Assembly: GCA_002007465.1 (NCBI GenBank)
Contig: LNAC01000036.1
Span: 1,376,881 to 1,440,880, forward strand
Direction of reading: 5' to 3'
Origin: Ailurus styani
Lineage: Eukaryota > Chordata > Mammalia > Carnivora > Ailuridae
DNA length: 64,000 nucleotides
In this document: positions 1-10,168 of the stretch, in pieces
How positions within the stretch are numbered: position 1 is the stretch's first letter
Layout: the number at the start of each line of letters is the position of its first letter
Notes under the pieces: model-generated
Seen by the model: the letters and a program-made list of their open reading frames with translations, nothing else
Databases searched by the model: none
What the model was told of the DNA's origin: nothing
Made by a program: the position numbers and the translations under genes

Positions 1-779
1 TCAAAATACTTCCTGAAAATAAATTTTAATAAGAACACCCAAGATTTATACACTGAATGAAAGCATGGCTGAAGGAAAACAATAGTCCGGCAACTTAAAA
101 ATCCATAAATTCAATTCATAATATGGTTGATTTCTGAAACTTTCTCCTTTTGTGGCATATGGAGAGCAGTATCGATTTAATCAAATTGTGGACAATTGGC
201 TGCTTTGGAGATTTTCTGTGTGTTTGTGAGACAGAGACAGAGAAAGAGAGGAGAGTGAGAAAGAAAAAAAATTCAAATAGGTTTATATTTTTAAATTTTT
301 TGAGAAGCCACTCTAATTGCTTTTACATAAACGCATCAAATTTCCAAAAGCTAAATAGAAATATAAGGGAACCAAGGCCCAAGTAGAAAATGCACAACCA
401 TAAACCCATTTGCTTTCCTTCCTATATAATTTTAATACCAATTCTAATATCATATAATGAAAATAAATATTGAAATGAGATTCGATGCTCCAAATTGCTC
501 CAGCTTTTGAGGGAGTCTTCCAATGCTTCAGGTATGAATGCATGCAGTTTAAGAAATATGTCCTCTAAAGAACTTAGGTCTTACTCCACCCCACTCATCT
601 TATATACTTTGTCTGTATACCTGGATTATTTTCATTACAGCACCAATCACAAACTCTACTCATTTGATTTTTAATTTTTCTTGTATGTTCTTTACTACAA
701 TGTAAGTTCCGGAGGTCAAGCATCTCTTCTTTACACCTAAATGCCCACAGCCTAGCAGAGTCTCCACACCTAGGAGACA
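1..779. other. unassigned AT-rich sequence, no gene seen
   Basis: I recognise no gene or repeat family here. Open frames are short and interrupted on both strands. The only structure is the purine-rich tract listed next. Confidence 0.6.
224..275. repeat. GA-rich low-complexity tract
   Basis: About 50 bases consist almost only of G and A after a short TG-rich lead. There is no SINE head or target-site duplication around it, so I call it low complexity rather than a mobile element. Confidence 0.6.
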
Positions 780-925
780 GTCAAATGCTTTCTGAGACGG
801 AGGGGAGAGTGGGAGGTTGTAAGCAAGAGACGGAAGGAAGGAAAAGAAAAGTATGTCAGAGAGGGAAAAGCTAAGAGAAGAGCTAAGAAAAAGGAAAGAA
901 CAGAGAAAAGAAAAAGGCAAATAAC
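780..925. repeat. purine-rich tract
   Basis: Roughly 145 bases are strongly A/G-biased on the + strand, with units such as GGAAGGAAGG and AAAGAAAAAGG. An apparent open frame on the minus strand through it encodes only a Ser/Phe/Leu-rich run, as expected from a pyrimidine-rich complement, and is not a gene. Confidence 0.6.
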
Positions 926-941
926 TCAAGCCTCCTCCCAT

Positions 942-1500
942 ATGTTGAGAGGCTCAACTATTTCCTCGGGGTCCCCATCACCACTTGCTTTATCATGTTC
1001 TAACAATCCTAGCTTGCTTTCTTCATCCCGCCACCCTAACTCAATGGCCTGTCAAGTCTCACTGTGGAAACCACCATTCCCTCCATGTCCTTTTAATTCC
1101 AGGCTGTCGTGGCAGCAGGATTTACCGAAGGTTTGCCGTGGCGGAGGGAAATTCTTTAAGGCAGACAAACCCTGAATATAAGATTTCTCTATTCCTACAA
1201 ACCAGTGGACAGTTCCCATACAGAATTTCTTCCTGGGAAGCGTATTGTTTTCTACTGCACCCATCTCCTCACGTCTCTTTACTCTCCTCGTTTCCAGAAA
1301 ATGCCACCTCATCCCCAGTCTGGTTTGTCATGCACAGTCATTTAGATCTCCTTCCTCCCGGTCCTGCTTCTAAATTCATTTTTCTTCTGCTGCAAAGGTA
1401 TTGCTTACTTACTCGTAATTTATTTATACCTTGCCTCATTCCACAAAGGATTTGTTGTACTACAGGATCACCTGCAATAAAAAAAAAAAAGAAAACGTAA
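942..1500. other. unassigned sequence with the longest open frame of the window (171 codons)
   Basis: The frame at 985-1500 on the + strand is the longest in the window. Its translation shows no domain I recognise, ends in a Lys run because it reads into the A tract at 1479-1490, and overlaps another + frame and a minus frame of similar length. It starts at an unremarkable ATG without a good context. I judge it chance. An old degenerate repeat is possible but I could not name it. Confidence 0.5.
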
Positions 1501-3389
1501 GCACGATATGAACAAAGGATTATGATTAATCCAGTTCTGTTCAGCTGGAGTCAAAAATAGGAACAGAGCAAATTAGTTAAAATAAGAGATTAGGGCCAGA
1601 GAAGGTATATGTTAGAATGTGAACTCTAGACCTGGGCTGAGTGATGAGCAAAAAACATACTCACAGTAAATCTTCGGACTCTTGATTAACCTGAAGAGTT
1701 GGCTCTGAGCTTCCAGGCAGCCAAAATTTGAAGGCAAACATGGCCTGTTTTATAATATTTTTATTTTCCACATGCAGTGAACATACCAGCTCCTTGGGGG
1801 AGAAGCAAAGCTTTCCCTAATGCTTAACTCTACAATAACATTCCATGTACACAGATACTGAGACATAATAAACGGAGGGCAGAGAAACTAGCTCAGAGGC
1901 AAGATTCCAGGCCTCAACTAATAAACTTGTCTTTGAATGTGCAAGTGAAGAGCTAATGGAAAGGATAAAGGGCTGGTGGATAGGAGATGGGAGAACGGGC
2001 AGGAAATGGGTGTCTGGTGGACAGAGGTACTTGGAGAAGAGGGAGTTTGAGTGAGAAGGCATCTTGTTCCTTTTGGATCCCTGCAGGCTCCCACCTTCCC
2101 CAAGCTTCTGCCTTCTGGCTAGATTGCCTTTCTTTACATCTCGAGATGGTAGGAATGCAGCCCCCTCACTGAGCCACCACGATCACTTACACTGGAACCA
2201 GGGGCAGACAGAGCTCTGGGCTAGAACTTTAATATGCCACTCACTGTAACAGCTATTTCCCTTAATGGTCTCTATCCAAAGAATAGCCCAGTGAAGGTGA
2301 CATTGGCTATTAACCTATTCTGAATGTGGGAGGCCCCCACAAATGATGCCTGAATTGTTCTTCAAGAACAATTTGGGTGTGAATAGAAACTGCAAAATAG
2401 GCTCTGTCACCCACGAATAAAAGATCCCTATCCTATATGCAGAAGTTATTCTTCAAGATTCCCTAGTTAAGTAAGCAGGCGTATAACCAGGAGTAGATAT
2501 ATATGACGATGATTTTTCAAACCAGTAAAACAAAAGTAACAGGCTTTACCACTGATTGTGTTTATTAAATTGCTCAGCATGACATTGTTAATAGTCTCAA
2601 AAAAACAATTTGGGTGTACAAAGTGACCCAGAATAGAGCCTATTATGACGCCTAAACTGTTTTAAATATCCACTGAGTGTTTTTTATGAGTTGCCCTTCA
2701 AGGAAGGAGATTTTAAAGGCATAGGAGGTAGCTCCTCTTCTGCCTCCATCGCTGGCTAATCTCAGACTAATCATTGAGACATTCACGGCTTTCCAAAGAA
2801 TACAGGTCAGGAAGACACCGCTCAGTCTTAGGTCTATATCCCTGAGGGGAAAAATATGTGTGTAGTGTACGTGTACATACGTGGTGTATGTGTGATATAT
2901 TGCTATAAATGTGTGCACATATTATGATATATGGACACAACTATATTAGTATATATACACATTTACTTAGATACGTCTGTGTTATTTGCACCAAAACCAG
3001 CTGCACCTGATTCTGTAATCATTATGGATCCAGAAAAGGGATAAAAACGATGACTGTACTTGGAAAAATCTTTGCTAGGGAATATTCCTAATGAATTAGA
3101 CTCAACCCATTGCCTTGAATGTCAGAGACAGCTTTCAATAACAAGTCAGGAAGTAGGAAATTCATAGAAAGGGAAAGTGTAAGATGAGGGGGAAGAGATG
3201 AGAATGGGGAATGGCAGAAGTCTTGTTGAGGAAAAGCTGTTTGGAAGTCCAGTGCCTTGTGGGAACTCACGCCGAAACACAGGGCTTTTCCACAGGGGGA
3301 CTCACTGTTGGAAGCCCGCATCTCTGGGGAAGCTAGAAATGGGCTGCACCTTAGGGAGGAGGAAAGAGTCAAGATCAAGGAAGGGTGAG
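1501..3389. other. unassigned sequence, no gene seen
   Basis: There is no recognised gene. A TG/TA-rich patch lies near 2855-2960. A 14-base match, aacaatttgggtgt, occurs near 2369 and again near 2606, in otherwise different surroundings. A stretch near 2235-2275 faintly resembles MIR. Confidence 0.5.
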
Positions 3390-3476
3390 CACTTAACACA
3401 CATCCAGGATCTAGCCAGATGTTTGCTAGGCATTTAAGATATATTACCTCTTGTAAGATATGATAAACTTCCCTTT
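3390..3476 (-). mobile_element. possible MIR fragment
   Basis: Words like gagcacttaa and tattacctct are in the order expected of a reversed MIR tail (last-position, size and regional words). The match is short and weak. A young SINE has inserted directly downstream. Confidence 0.3.
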
Positions 3477-3494
3477 TGAAACCCCAAATCTCTT

Positions 3495-3816
3495 TTTTTT
3501 TTTAGATTTTTTTTTTATTTATTCATTTTGACACAGAGAGAGAGATTACAAGTAGGCAGAAAGGCAGGCAGAGAGAGAGGAGAGAGGAGGAAGCAGGCTC
3601 CCCGCTGAGCAGAGAGCCCGNAAAGATTTTATTTATTCATTTGACACAGAGAGAGAGATTACAAGTAGGCAGAGAGGCAGGCAGAGAGAGAGGAGAGAGG
3701 AGGAAGCAGGCTCCCCGCTGAGCAGAGAGCCCGATGTGGGCCTCGATCCCAGGACCCTGGGATCATGACCTGAGCCGAAGGCAGCGGCTTTAACCCACTG
3801 AGCCACCCAGGCGCCC
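3495..3816 (-). mobile_element. CAN-SINE (mustelid type) with internal partial duplication
   Basis: This is a tRNA-Lys-derived SINE in reverse orientation: T tract, AAAGATTTTATT, GA-rich body, then the tRNA-like head ending in CCACCCAGGCGCCC. A perfect 17-bp target-site duplication, gaaaccccaaatctctt, flanks it at 3478-3494 and 3817-3833, so it is one insertion. Inside, the tail and GA-rich half appear twice (about 3504-3620 and 3622-3733), separated by a single N. The element is therefore about 110 bases longer than its relatives here (roughly 200). Either a real duplication or an assembly error at the N explains this. Confidence 0.95.
3621..3621. other. single ambiguous base (N)
   Basis: This is the only N I noticed in the window. 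It sits exactly at the junction between the two copies of the SINE tail half, which points to an unresolved assembly or polishing join rather than a random base-call failure. Confidence 0.95.
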
Positions 3817-4154
3817 GAAACCCCAAATCTCTTAATAATACATTTTTGCCGCTTGTTCATGCAAAGTCTGACCTGACCTATACTCATTGTGTGGCAGGGC
3901 CTGACCTGAAAGGATGTAAGTCAATTGTAGTATTTTAGAAATCTGTCTGAATATTGAAAATTTTTATGGAATTATTAATATGTCAGTGCTATATAATATG
4001 GGATATATGCTCAATATTATCTTTCTAAAAACTGGAAAAAAATTTCTGAATTCCAAAATGTTTGGCACCAAGAGTTTAGACTGGAGATTGTGGTCCTTTT
4101 TTACTAATGTAAAGACCTTAATATGTGATATCTATTTCTTATGCCTTTTAAAGT

Positions 4155-4350
4155 ATTTGTTCATTTAGGCTTCATTACACTTCTCTGAAGTAGATGCGAT
4201 GATCCTTACACATACATAAAGATATTACTTTACTTTTTTTTCAGATAAGCTTACTGAGGATTATTTACTTGCTCAAGGTTACACAGTTCACAAATATCAA
4301 GAATGTCATTCTGACTTGAAATGTCATTCTAAACCCTATGATTCCTATCA
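4155..4350 (-). mobile_element. MIR fragment
   Basis: A run of MIR words appears in reverse order: a catttaggcttcattacac-like regional part, a cagataagcttactgagga part, and a ctcaaggttacacagttca part (usual form CTCAAGGTCACACAGCT). It is highly diverged, as expected for this ancient tRNA-derived SINE. Confidence 0.6.
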
Positions 4351-5039
4351 GAGAAGTGTCTACATGAACATAAATGCAGGAGGAAAAAAATTTAAAAAAA
4401 ATATTTAAAAAATAGATTATTTCTGTGATATCAGCATTCAAGAACAATGATCTAATGAGCCCCGATGTGTTTTGTTTTTAAAGAAACAGACAAAAAGTAA
4501 TTAATAATGTTAGAAAAAGAAATACTTTTCAAGATCTGGTTAAGTCATTATCCCAGGAACACTAGAAGTTCATATTTGAGGTTCCTGAATTGGTTTTGCA
4601 AAGATACCACCTCTCTTTGCTCTGAGATCCAGCAGTTTTCAAACCTTAATGGGAACAAATCAATGATGAATGAAACTCATGTGTTCCTACCTTCCTATAT
4701 ATTTTGACATATGTAAAATTATCAGCACCCTGGCTAACACTCCTCCTTCACATTGAAGGTACTTGATAAATATATATATTGAATGCATCAGTCCTGTTTA
4801 ATTAATAAGGTCTCTGTTTGGCTCTATTTTTGGAGTGTATCATTAAGCCTCAAAACTGTATTAATGGTAATAAATTGCAGAGAGACCTCACAAACTGGTT
4901 GAAAAATGCCCCTACAACCTATTACTTCTAGATCTGCTTCTCTAAAGATTAAAGCAGGACTTGCTTGGGTAGCAGCCTCAAAGTGGCATCTCATCAAAAG
5001 GGTTTAGGGATATGGAGTGGTAGAAGATAAACTGGGGCA
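4351..5039. other. unassigned AT-rich sequence, no gene seen
   Basis: No gene or clear repeat was seen. Small A/T-rich microsatellite-like patches occur (for example near 4765-4785). Confidence 0.5.
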
Positions 5040-5345
5040 TATCAAAGATTTTAAGAATTTATTTGAGCAAAAATCCATTGGAATGGGGCAGCACCAAACC
5101 ACAAGTAGTTAGGAGGACTCCACAGACAGAAGCCAGGGGAAAAAATTAAATAGAGAAAATGCAGAAACTAAAGGAAGGAAATTAATTGGTGGGCTATAGC
5201 TTAAAACCTAGCTGGCTATTTGTGATTGGTGGTTCTCAGAGTTTCGAGTTTGCAATCTGGAAGCATGTATGGGCTTAGATTTTGCTTTGCTTATGTAGGC
5301 CACCAGGGCACTGAGCCACCTCAGCCTGGACTCCTTATTTAATTA
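5040..5345 (-). mobile_element. possible LTR remnant
   Basis: Read on the minus strand, the segment has a composition and word order like an old endogenous retrovirus LTR end, with an AAATAAATTC polyadenylation-like site near 5054-5064. Neither ends nor target-site duplication can be seen, so the class is open. Confidence 0.3.
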
Positions 5346-6299
5346 GCTTCCCAGGAAAAAAACACTGTATCTATCAATGAATGACAACGCACACACATGC
5401 GTCCGTGTACGCGCGCCCCCCCCCACAACCACACAAAGCAGAAACAGACCATTTCTATTTTTAAATGGAAATAAAATGATACTTCTTCACAAGGAAATCA
5501 AATGCTTAACAAGTTGATATTTAGCAGAACACAAAGCTTTTGGCAGTCAGCAACTGTGCTAAATACATGGCATTAAATTAATTGCGAGTTATGTAGCATC
5601 TTTATAGCCTATACGTGCAAAGGCTAGATTGAGAGACGTCCTCCTTCTATATGCCAGTGGTTTGGTTGGCCATTTAGTCCAATTAAACACAGAGCATTCA
5701 GCCTAGAAAAGCACGCACATTTAGCAATCTGAAATCAAATGATTGTGGTGATCACTCTCCCCCGTACAGTGAGATGTGACAATTTAGAAAGACAATGGGT
5801 ATGTTAATCTATTCAATGGAGTTTCAAAGTTAGTAACATTCAAAAGAATAAATAAAAACATAAAGTCTACAGCTGTTTAGACATATGAGCCAACAAGGGA
5901 ACCAGTTACCCATTCATTCCTTGTTAGCACAGAACAATTCCTTTGCCAGTGGGTTAGAGCTTCTGTTTTGTCTTATTTATGATGACTTGCCATCTTGTCA
6001 TTATTTTATCAATGGATAATACAGATCATTAAGGGACAACTCTAGAAGTTAAGCGCTATTGGAATTTGTCACTCTGCCAAGAAAAATTCACATGAGAATT
6101 TTGAAAAGTTTAGTTAAGGTGCCTATAGGCACCTTTTAGATATCAATTAATAAAGTTAATTTTAATCATATAAGTATGATTTATATGATTCCTGCCCTTT
6201 AATTTATATTGATGTTTTCCTCAAGCTAGCATACTGTCTTATATATAATGTTCAACCACTAACTGGAAAACTAGTATCAAATTTGTTGAGGGCATTGTG
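5346..6299. other. repeat-poor non-coding block, possible conserved element
   Basis: About 950 bases show no recognised repeat, apart from a short C run near 5417. There are several TAATTA-like homeodomain-type words and a perfect 20-bp palindrome. There is no coding frame. Absence of transposons is compatible with constraint, but I cannot measure conservation from one sequence. Confidence 0.4.
6116..6135. repeat. perfect 20-bp palindrome
   Basis: The sequence aaggtgcctataggcacctt is identical to its own reverse complement, and the symmetry stops at the flanking bases. It lies in unique-looking sequence and not in a repeat I recognise. It could bind a dimeric factor or be chance. Confidence 0.95.
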
Positions 6300-6450
6300 T
6301 TAATTACTTTTTGAGTGAGCATGTGCATTATCTGCTTTAATTCTCAGGAAAAGAACTAATGTTTGGGTAGCAAGATGATCCAATTTATAAATCAGAAGCT
6401 GAATCATATAACAGTTAAATAACTTACCCTATTCCACATAGTTATAAAGA
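6300..6450 (-). mobile_element. MIR fragment
   Basis: Reverse-order MIR words are visible: a ttatctgctttaattctcagg part, then atttataaatcagaagctgaa, then taaataacttaccctattccacatag-like text. It is strongly diverged and adjoins the DNA transposon remnant downstream. Confidence 0.55.
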
Positions 6451-6453
6451 CTA

Positions 6454-6663
6454 GGGTCACTATATTATATACAGGATACCCAGTATAATTTGAATTTCAT
6501 ATAAACAAACAAACAAACAAAAAAATCTTTCTTTTTAATATAAGTAGGTCCCACACAGTATTTGAGACTTACCGATACTAAAAGAAAAGGGTTTTTTGTT
6601 GTTTATATGGAATTCAAATTTAACTGGGCATCCTGTCCTATTATTTGCTAAATCTGGCAACCT
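6454..6663. mobile_element. hairpin-forming non-autonomous DNA transposon remnant (MER-type)
   Basis: The two halves are reverse complements of each other. The arm at 6471-6506 pairs with 6601-6636 with about three differences in 36 bases, and looser pairing continues inward (around 6540-6580) and outward to the ends (agggt against the complement of acctt). I recall a palindromic mammalian MER element with these words but not its formal name. An AAAC microsatellite has expanded in the left arm. Confidence 0.7.
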
Positions 6664-6844
6664 TGCTAAAGAAAGTAAATTGATCACAGGTCAATTTCAC
6701 TCTAAAGCTAATAATCTCTATCACTATTCCTTTTTTCAAAAGGTATCTGATGTCCACCTAGTGATTAAAACTTTAAAAAAATAATTTGACTTTTCCTTGT
6801 TCTGTCAGAGAATCGTAATGGTGAAGAAATATATCTCAGCATTC

Positions 6845-7007
6845 TTTTTAAAAAAGATTTTAAGTATTAATTTAAGAGAAAGCACAAGTGGGGGGGAAGG
6901 TAGGGGAGGGGCAGGGGGAGAGGGAGAAGCAGACTCCCTGCTGAGCAGGAAGCTTGATGCATGGGATGTGGGACTCTATCCCAGGACCCTGAGATCATGA
7001 CCTGAGG
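6845..7007 (-). mobile_element. old CAN-SINE, head truncated
   Basis: The T tract, AAAGATTTTAAG, GA-rich body and ATCCCAGGACCCTGAGATCA-like part are present. The element stops after gacctgagg, so the last 40 or so bases of the tRNA-like head are missing. A C/G-rich run replaces the A-rich body, and gatgcatgggatgtggg is partly duplicated. No clean target-site duplication was found. It is older than the SINE at 3.5 kb. Confidence 0.85.
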
Positions 7008-7264
7008 TCCCCCCCACCTTTTTTTAAATAAAATTATTTCATGTTCTAGCACTAAGGGAAGAACTGAACAGGGTAATATGGATGGTTGGATAGAAAAGAT
7101 GAACACCTGTTTTAATTACAATCTTTACTTTCTCCCCACTCAAACTGAATAGGTACATATAGGACGCTCTGGAGTATATAAACAGAAGAAAGCCGGGGCT
7201 CCTACTTAACGACTCCTATGGAAGATACCACCCTAAAATTCCCAACAAACCTAAAATTCTGGAG

Positions 7265-7375
7265 TCATATTCTTCATTTTAAAAATGAGGTTACTGAAAC
7301 TGAGGAAGATGGGCTGACTAATTTGCCCTAAACATCAAAATTATTTAGTTAAGGTAGAGCTCAAATCTATGGTTA
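7265..7375 (-). mobile_element. MIR fragment
   Basis: Reads ttcattttaaaaatgagg then actgaggaagatg, the reversed MIR core (usually ATTTTACAGATGAGGAAACTGAGG), followed by a degraded ctaatttgccc part. Confidence 0.65.
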
Positions 7376-7404
7376 TTTAACTCTAATGGTTACGTTTATA
7401 TCCG

Positions 7405-7505
7405 TTTTTCATTCACTCCGTGGATATTATGAGTAAACTGAGTGCCTATAATGTGTGGGAGACTCTAGAGACACCAGGGTGAACAAGGTAAAAAAAGTAA
7501 ATGCG
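7405..7505 (-). mobile_element. L2 3' end fragment
   Basis: The words ttcattcactcc, gagtgcctataatgtg and gtgaacaaggt are in the order of a reversed L2 3' end. The MLT1 LTR starts directly afterwards. Confidence 0.55.
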
Positions 7506-7512
7506 TCAGGGG

Positions 7513-8014
7513 CTGTGTGAATTTCCTCCTGCTGATGTAACAAATTACCACACACTGAGTACCTTAAAACAACACAAATATATGACCTTTTTATTCTGAA
7601 GGTCAAAAGTCTAAAATGGATTACAGGGAGATAAAATCAAAGTGTCAGCAGGACTATATTCCTTCAAGAAGCTCTAAGGAAAAGTCCTTCTATTTGCTTT
7701 TAACAGCTTCTAGAGGCTTCTTGTATTCCTTGGTTGGAAGCCCCTTTACAACAAAAAGTCAACAAAGGCCAGCCAAATATTCCTCACATCCCATCATTCT
7801 GATACTGACTCTCCTGCCTCCCTCTTGTTCCACTTATAAAGACCCTTGTAATTACACCGAGCCACCTGGATAATCTAGAACAACCTCATCTCGAGGTCAG
7901 ATGATTAGCAATCTCAATGCCATCTATAACCTTAATTGTTCTTTTCCATATAAATTAACACATCCACAGGTAGAAAGTGGATACCTCTGAGGAAACATTA
8001 TTCTGCCTACCACA
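7513..8014 (-). mobile_element. MLT1-type LTR (ERVL-MaLR)
   Basis: Near full length in reverse. It begins with the complement of the usual 3' end (gctgatgtaacaaattacca then cttaaaacaacacaaat) and finishes with attctgcctaccaca, the complement of the family's TGTGGTAGGCAGAAT start. About 500 bases is normal for the family. The similar elements near 12.4 kb and 19.4 kb are other members. No internal retroviral region is attached, so it is a solo LTR. Confidence 0.85.
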
Positions 8015-8139
8015 TAGGCTTTCTTTATGAAGTATGGGAATAGAGATATTGTTTTTACCATGACCTAAAAATCTATTTTGGGTAATACTCTCTACGAAGA
8101 TAAAAAAAATAAGACAAATTTAACATATATGAATATAAA

Positions 8140-8660
8140 TATAAATAAGATAGACGGTGAATTAGAAGTGAGAGGACATGAAGGTGTGGGCAATTTCAAA
8201 CAAGACAGAAAAGATCTCTCTGAGAATTGAATGACGGGAAGAAGTTAATTAAGTAGATATCCACAGAAAGGGCACTTCGAACAGAGGGATTAAAAAGTAC
8301 CAAAGCCATAAAGCCATGAACCAGAATGAGTTTGGAATATTCTAAAAACAGAAAGAAGATGACAGAAAGATAGTGAGCTAAGGAAAGAGAATAGCAGGGG
8401 AGTAATATCCAAACTCCTTAACCTGGTTTACACGGTTTTACGTGATCTGGTCCCTGCCTATTTCTCCACGTCCCCCTAAGTGTAATAGTAAACTATCGGA
8501 CAGGCTTAAGCAGTATTTACACAATAGTGTTGTATTTTTTTTTTTAAGTTCACTTGGCTGCTTTATGGAGCATCGTAGAGGACAAGAAGGGAGTTCGTGG
8601 AACCAGTGAGGAGGCAAATGAAATGCATCATGGGAGAGAGGATGTAGCACTGATGACAGA
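8140..8660 (-). mobile_element. L2 3' region, decayed
   Basis: Words such as gaagtgagaggacatgaaggt, a first-aid set of gggcacttcgaacagaggga, ttggctgctttatggag and gtggaaccagtgaggaggc follow a reversed L2 3' untranslated region. A T tract of about 12 lies at 8527-8538. A short piece in opposite orientation sits in the middle (next entry). Confidence 0.5.
8409..8475 (+). mobile_element. L2-like piece in opposite orientation to its surroundings
   Basis: The words ccttaacctggtttaca and acgtgatctggtccctgcct match the forward L2 3' region (usual form GATCTGGCCCCTGCCTACCTCTCC), while the sequence on both sides reads as reversed L2. It is either a local inversion or a separate L2 fragment. Confidence 0.5.
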
Positions 8661-8704
8661 GCGCAATGGACATACATTCAGTATTCTCCTGAGGTAAACT
8701 CTGC

Positions 8705-8800
8705 AGTGAGGTTTCTCAACCTTGAAACGACTGACATCTTGAAGCAGATAATTCTTTGCTGTGGGAAACTATTCTGCGCATTGTTGAGAGACGTGGATGT
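8705..8800 (+). mobile_element. hAT-type DNA transposon fragment (MER20/MER5-like)
   Basis: Begins with ggtttctcaaccttg and continues with gataattctttgctgtggga, a word pair I associate with a hAT-Charlie non-autonomous element. The second half is missing. Confidence 0.5.
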
Positions 8801-9013
8801 ACAGGACGTGGCGAAGGTGTAAATGAAGAATGAGGGTGGAAGGGGAGGAGGGATCTCGAATGACCACTGTGTGTCTAGCTTTCCTAACTATGGTCTTTTC
8901 GCAATTGTTCTCAGTACACTTAATGCTAGTTTTCATATTGATTAGGAGATTGGTGACACTGAAGTCTTTAAGAGGAGCTAAAGGAGAACAGTTCGTAAGA
9001 AAAGCTTAAAACA

Positions 9014-9193
9014 TTTTTTTAAAGATTTTATTTACTTGAGAGAAAGAGAGCACAGGAGCAGCAGGGAGCAGCAGAGGGAGAAGCCAACTCTCCCCTGAGC
9101 AGCGAGCCCAACTCAGGGCTCCATCCCAGGACTCTGGGATCATGACCTAGGTCAAAGGCAGACGCTTAAAAGACTGAGGGACACAGGAGTCCC
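9014..9193 (-). mobile_element. CAN-SINE, older copy
   Basis: Complete but diverged: T tract, AAAGATTTTATTT, GA-rich body, CCCAGGACTCTGGGATCATG, and a mutated head. An approximate target-site duplication, taaaacattt against taaaacactt, lies at both ends. Divergence of head and duplication makes it older than those at 3.5 and 12.1 kb. Confidence 0.9.
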
Positions 9194-9937
9194 TAAAACA
9201 CTTTAAAAAAAAATACTTCTAATAATAATAAAGTGGCACATTTGACTCTCTGGAAGTGAAATTTTACGGGCTTCTTTTCTCAGACACAAAATAATAATAG
9301 TTTGGGTTCTATTATGTTGAGGGTGATTCCATTTCTAACCTCTTATCTCTAAGCTCCAAAACCATTTTAAAGAGAATTCACTCTGATTGATTGATAGACA
9401 AGAGGGGGAGGAATCTGGGAAGGAAAACTCAATATATATATTTGCTAAAATTTCCTATACACAGAACAAGAAAATCACAGTGAGTTATGCTTACATGAAG
9501 CATAAGAAATTACACTAATAATAATAACTCTAAGAAATAACTCTAATAAACACTTACTTATTTTTGTCCTTAAATTTTATTCATAATTACTTACTTACAA
9601 TGATATGACCTGATGCCATAACCTGATTAGGAATATCTCTCTGGCATAGACCACATTTTATTCTCCTTTTTATCCATACTTCCTAGCATGTAGGTCGTTA
9701 TCATGCATATTACTTGACTTTTCTATGCAGAATAGCTCAGACCCAACCAAACGACCTCCAGCTTCTATGAAATTCCCTTTCAATTCATGTCATTCCCACA
9801 GAAGCTTGCTAAACAAGGTACCAAGTCTTCCCAGACCCAAGAGTGAGTCCACCCTAATCTTCTAACCAGCACGATTGGCCCAACTTAACGGATTTGTCTT
9901 TTCTTGGACCAATCATCAATTTTTCTTGATTCATCTC

Positions 9938-9940
<3 letters not shown>

Positions 9941-9970
<30 letters not shown>

Positions 9971-10155
9971 TTTTATTCATTTGACACAGAGAGAGAGATT
10001 ACAAGTAGGCAGAGAGGCAGGCAGAGAGAGAGGAGAGAGGAGGAAGCAGGCTCCCCGCCGAGCAGAGAGCCCGATGCGGGCCTCGATCCCAGGACCCTGG
10101 GATCATGACCTGAGCCGAAGGCAGCAGCTTTAACCCACTGAGCCACCCAGGGGCC
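9941..10155 (-). mobile_element. young CAN-SINE with (TTA)n tail
   Basis: A mustelid-type SINE with nearly the same body as the copies at 3.5 and 12.1 kb. The poly(A) tail, seen here as T, has been replaced by about ten ATT units at 9941-9970. The target-site duplication ctcctcat plus a TTA/AATTA extension lies at about 9935 and 10156. The head reads cccaggggccc. Confidence 0.93.
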
Positions 10156-10168
10156 CTCCTCATAATTA

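Noticed and set aside
985..1500. 171-codon open frame on the + strand
   Set aside because: Longest frame in the window, but no recognisable domain. It ends in a Lys run from an A tract, and other frames of similar length overlap it on both strands.
1430..1500. A tract after caataaa, possible end of a processed pseudogene
   Set aside because: The AATAAA runs directly into the A tract without the usual spacing, and no target-site duplication or parent gene could be seen.
3633..3887. Minus-strand open frame with a GAWVAQWVK-like start
   Set aside because: This reading recurs wherever a CAN-SINE head is translated and is not a gene.
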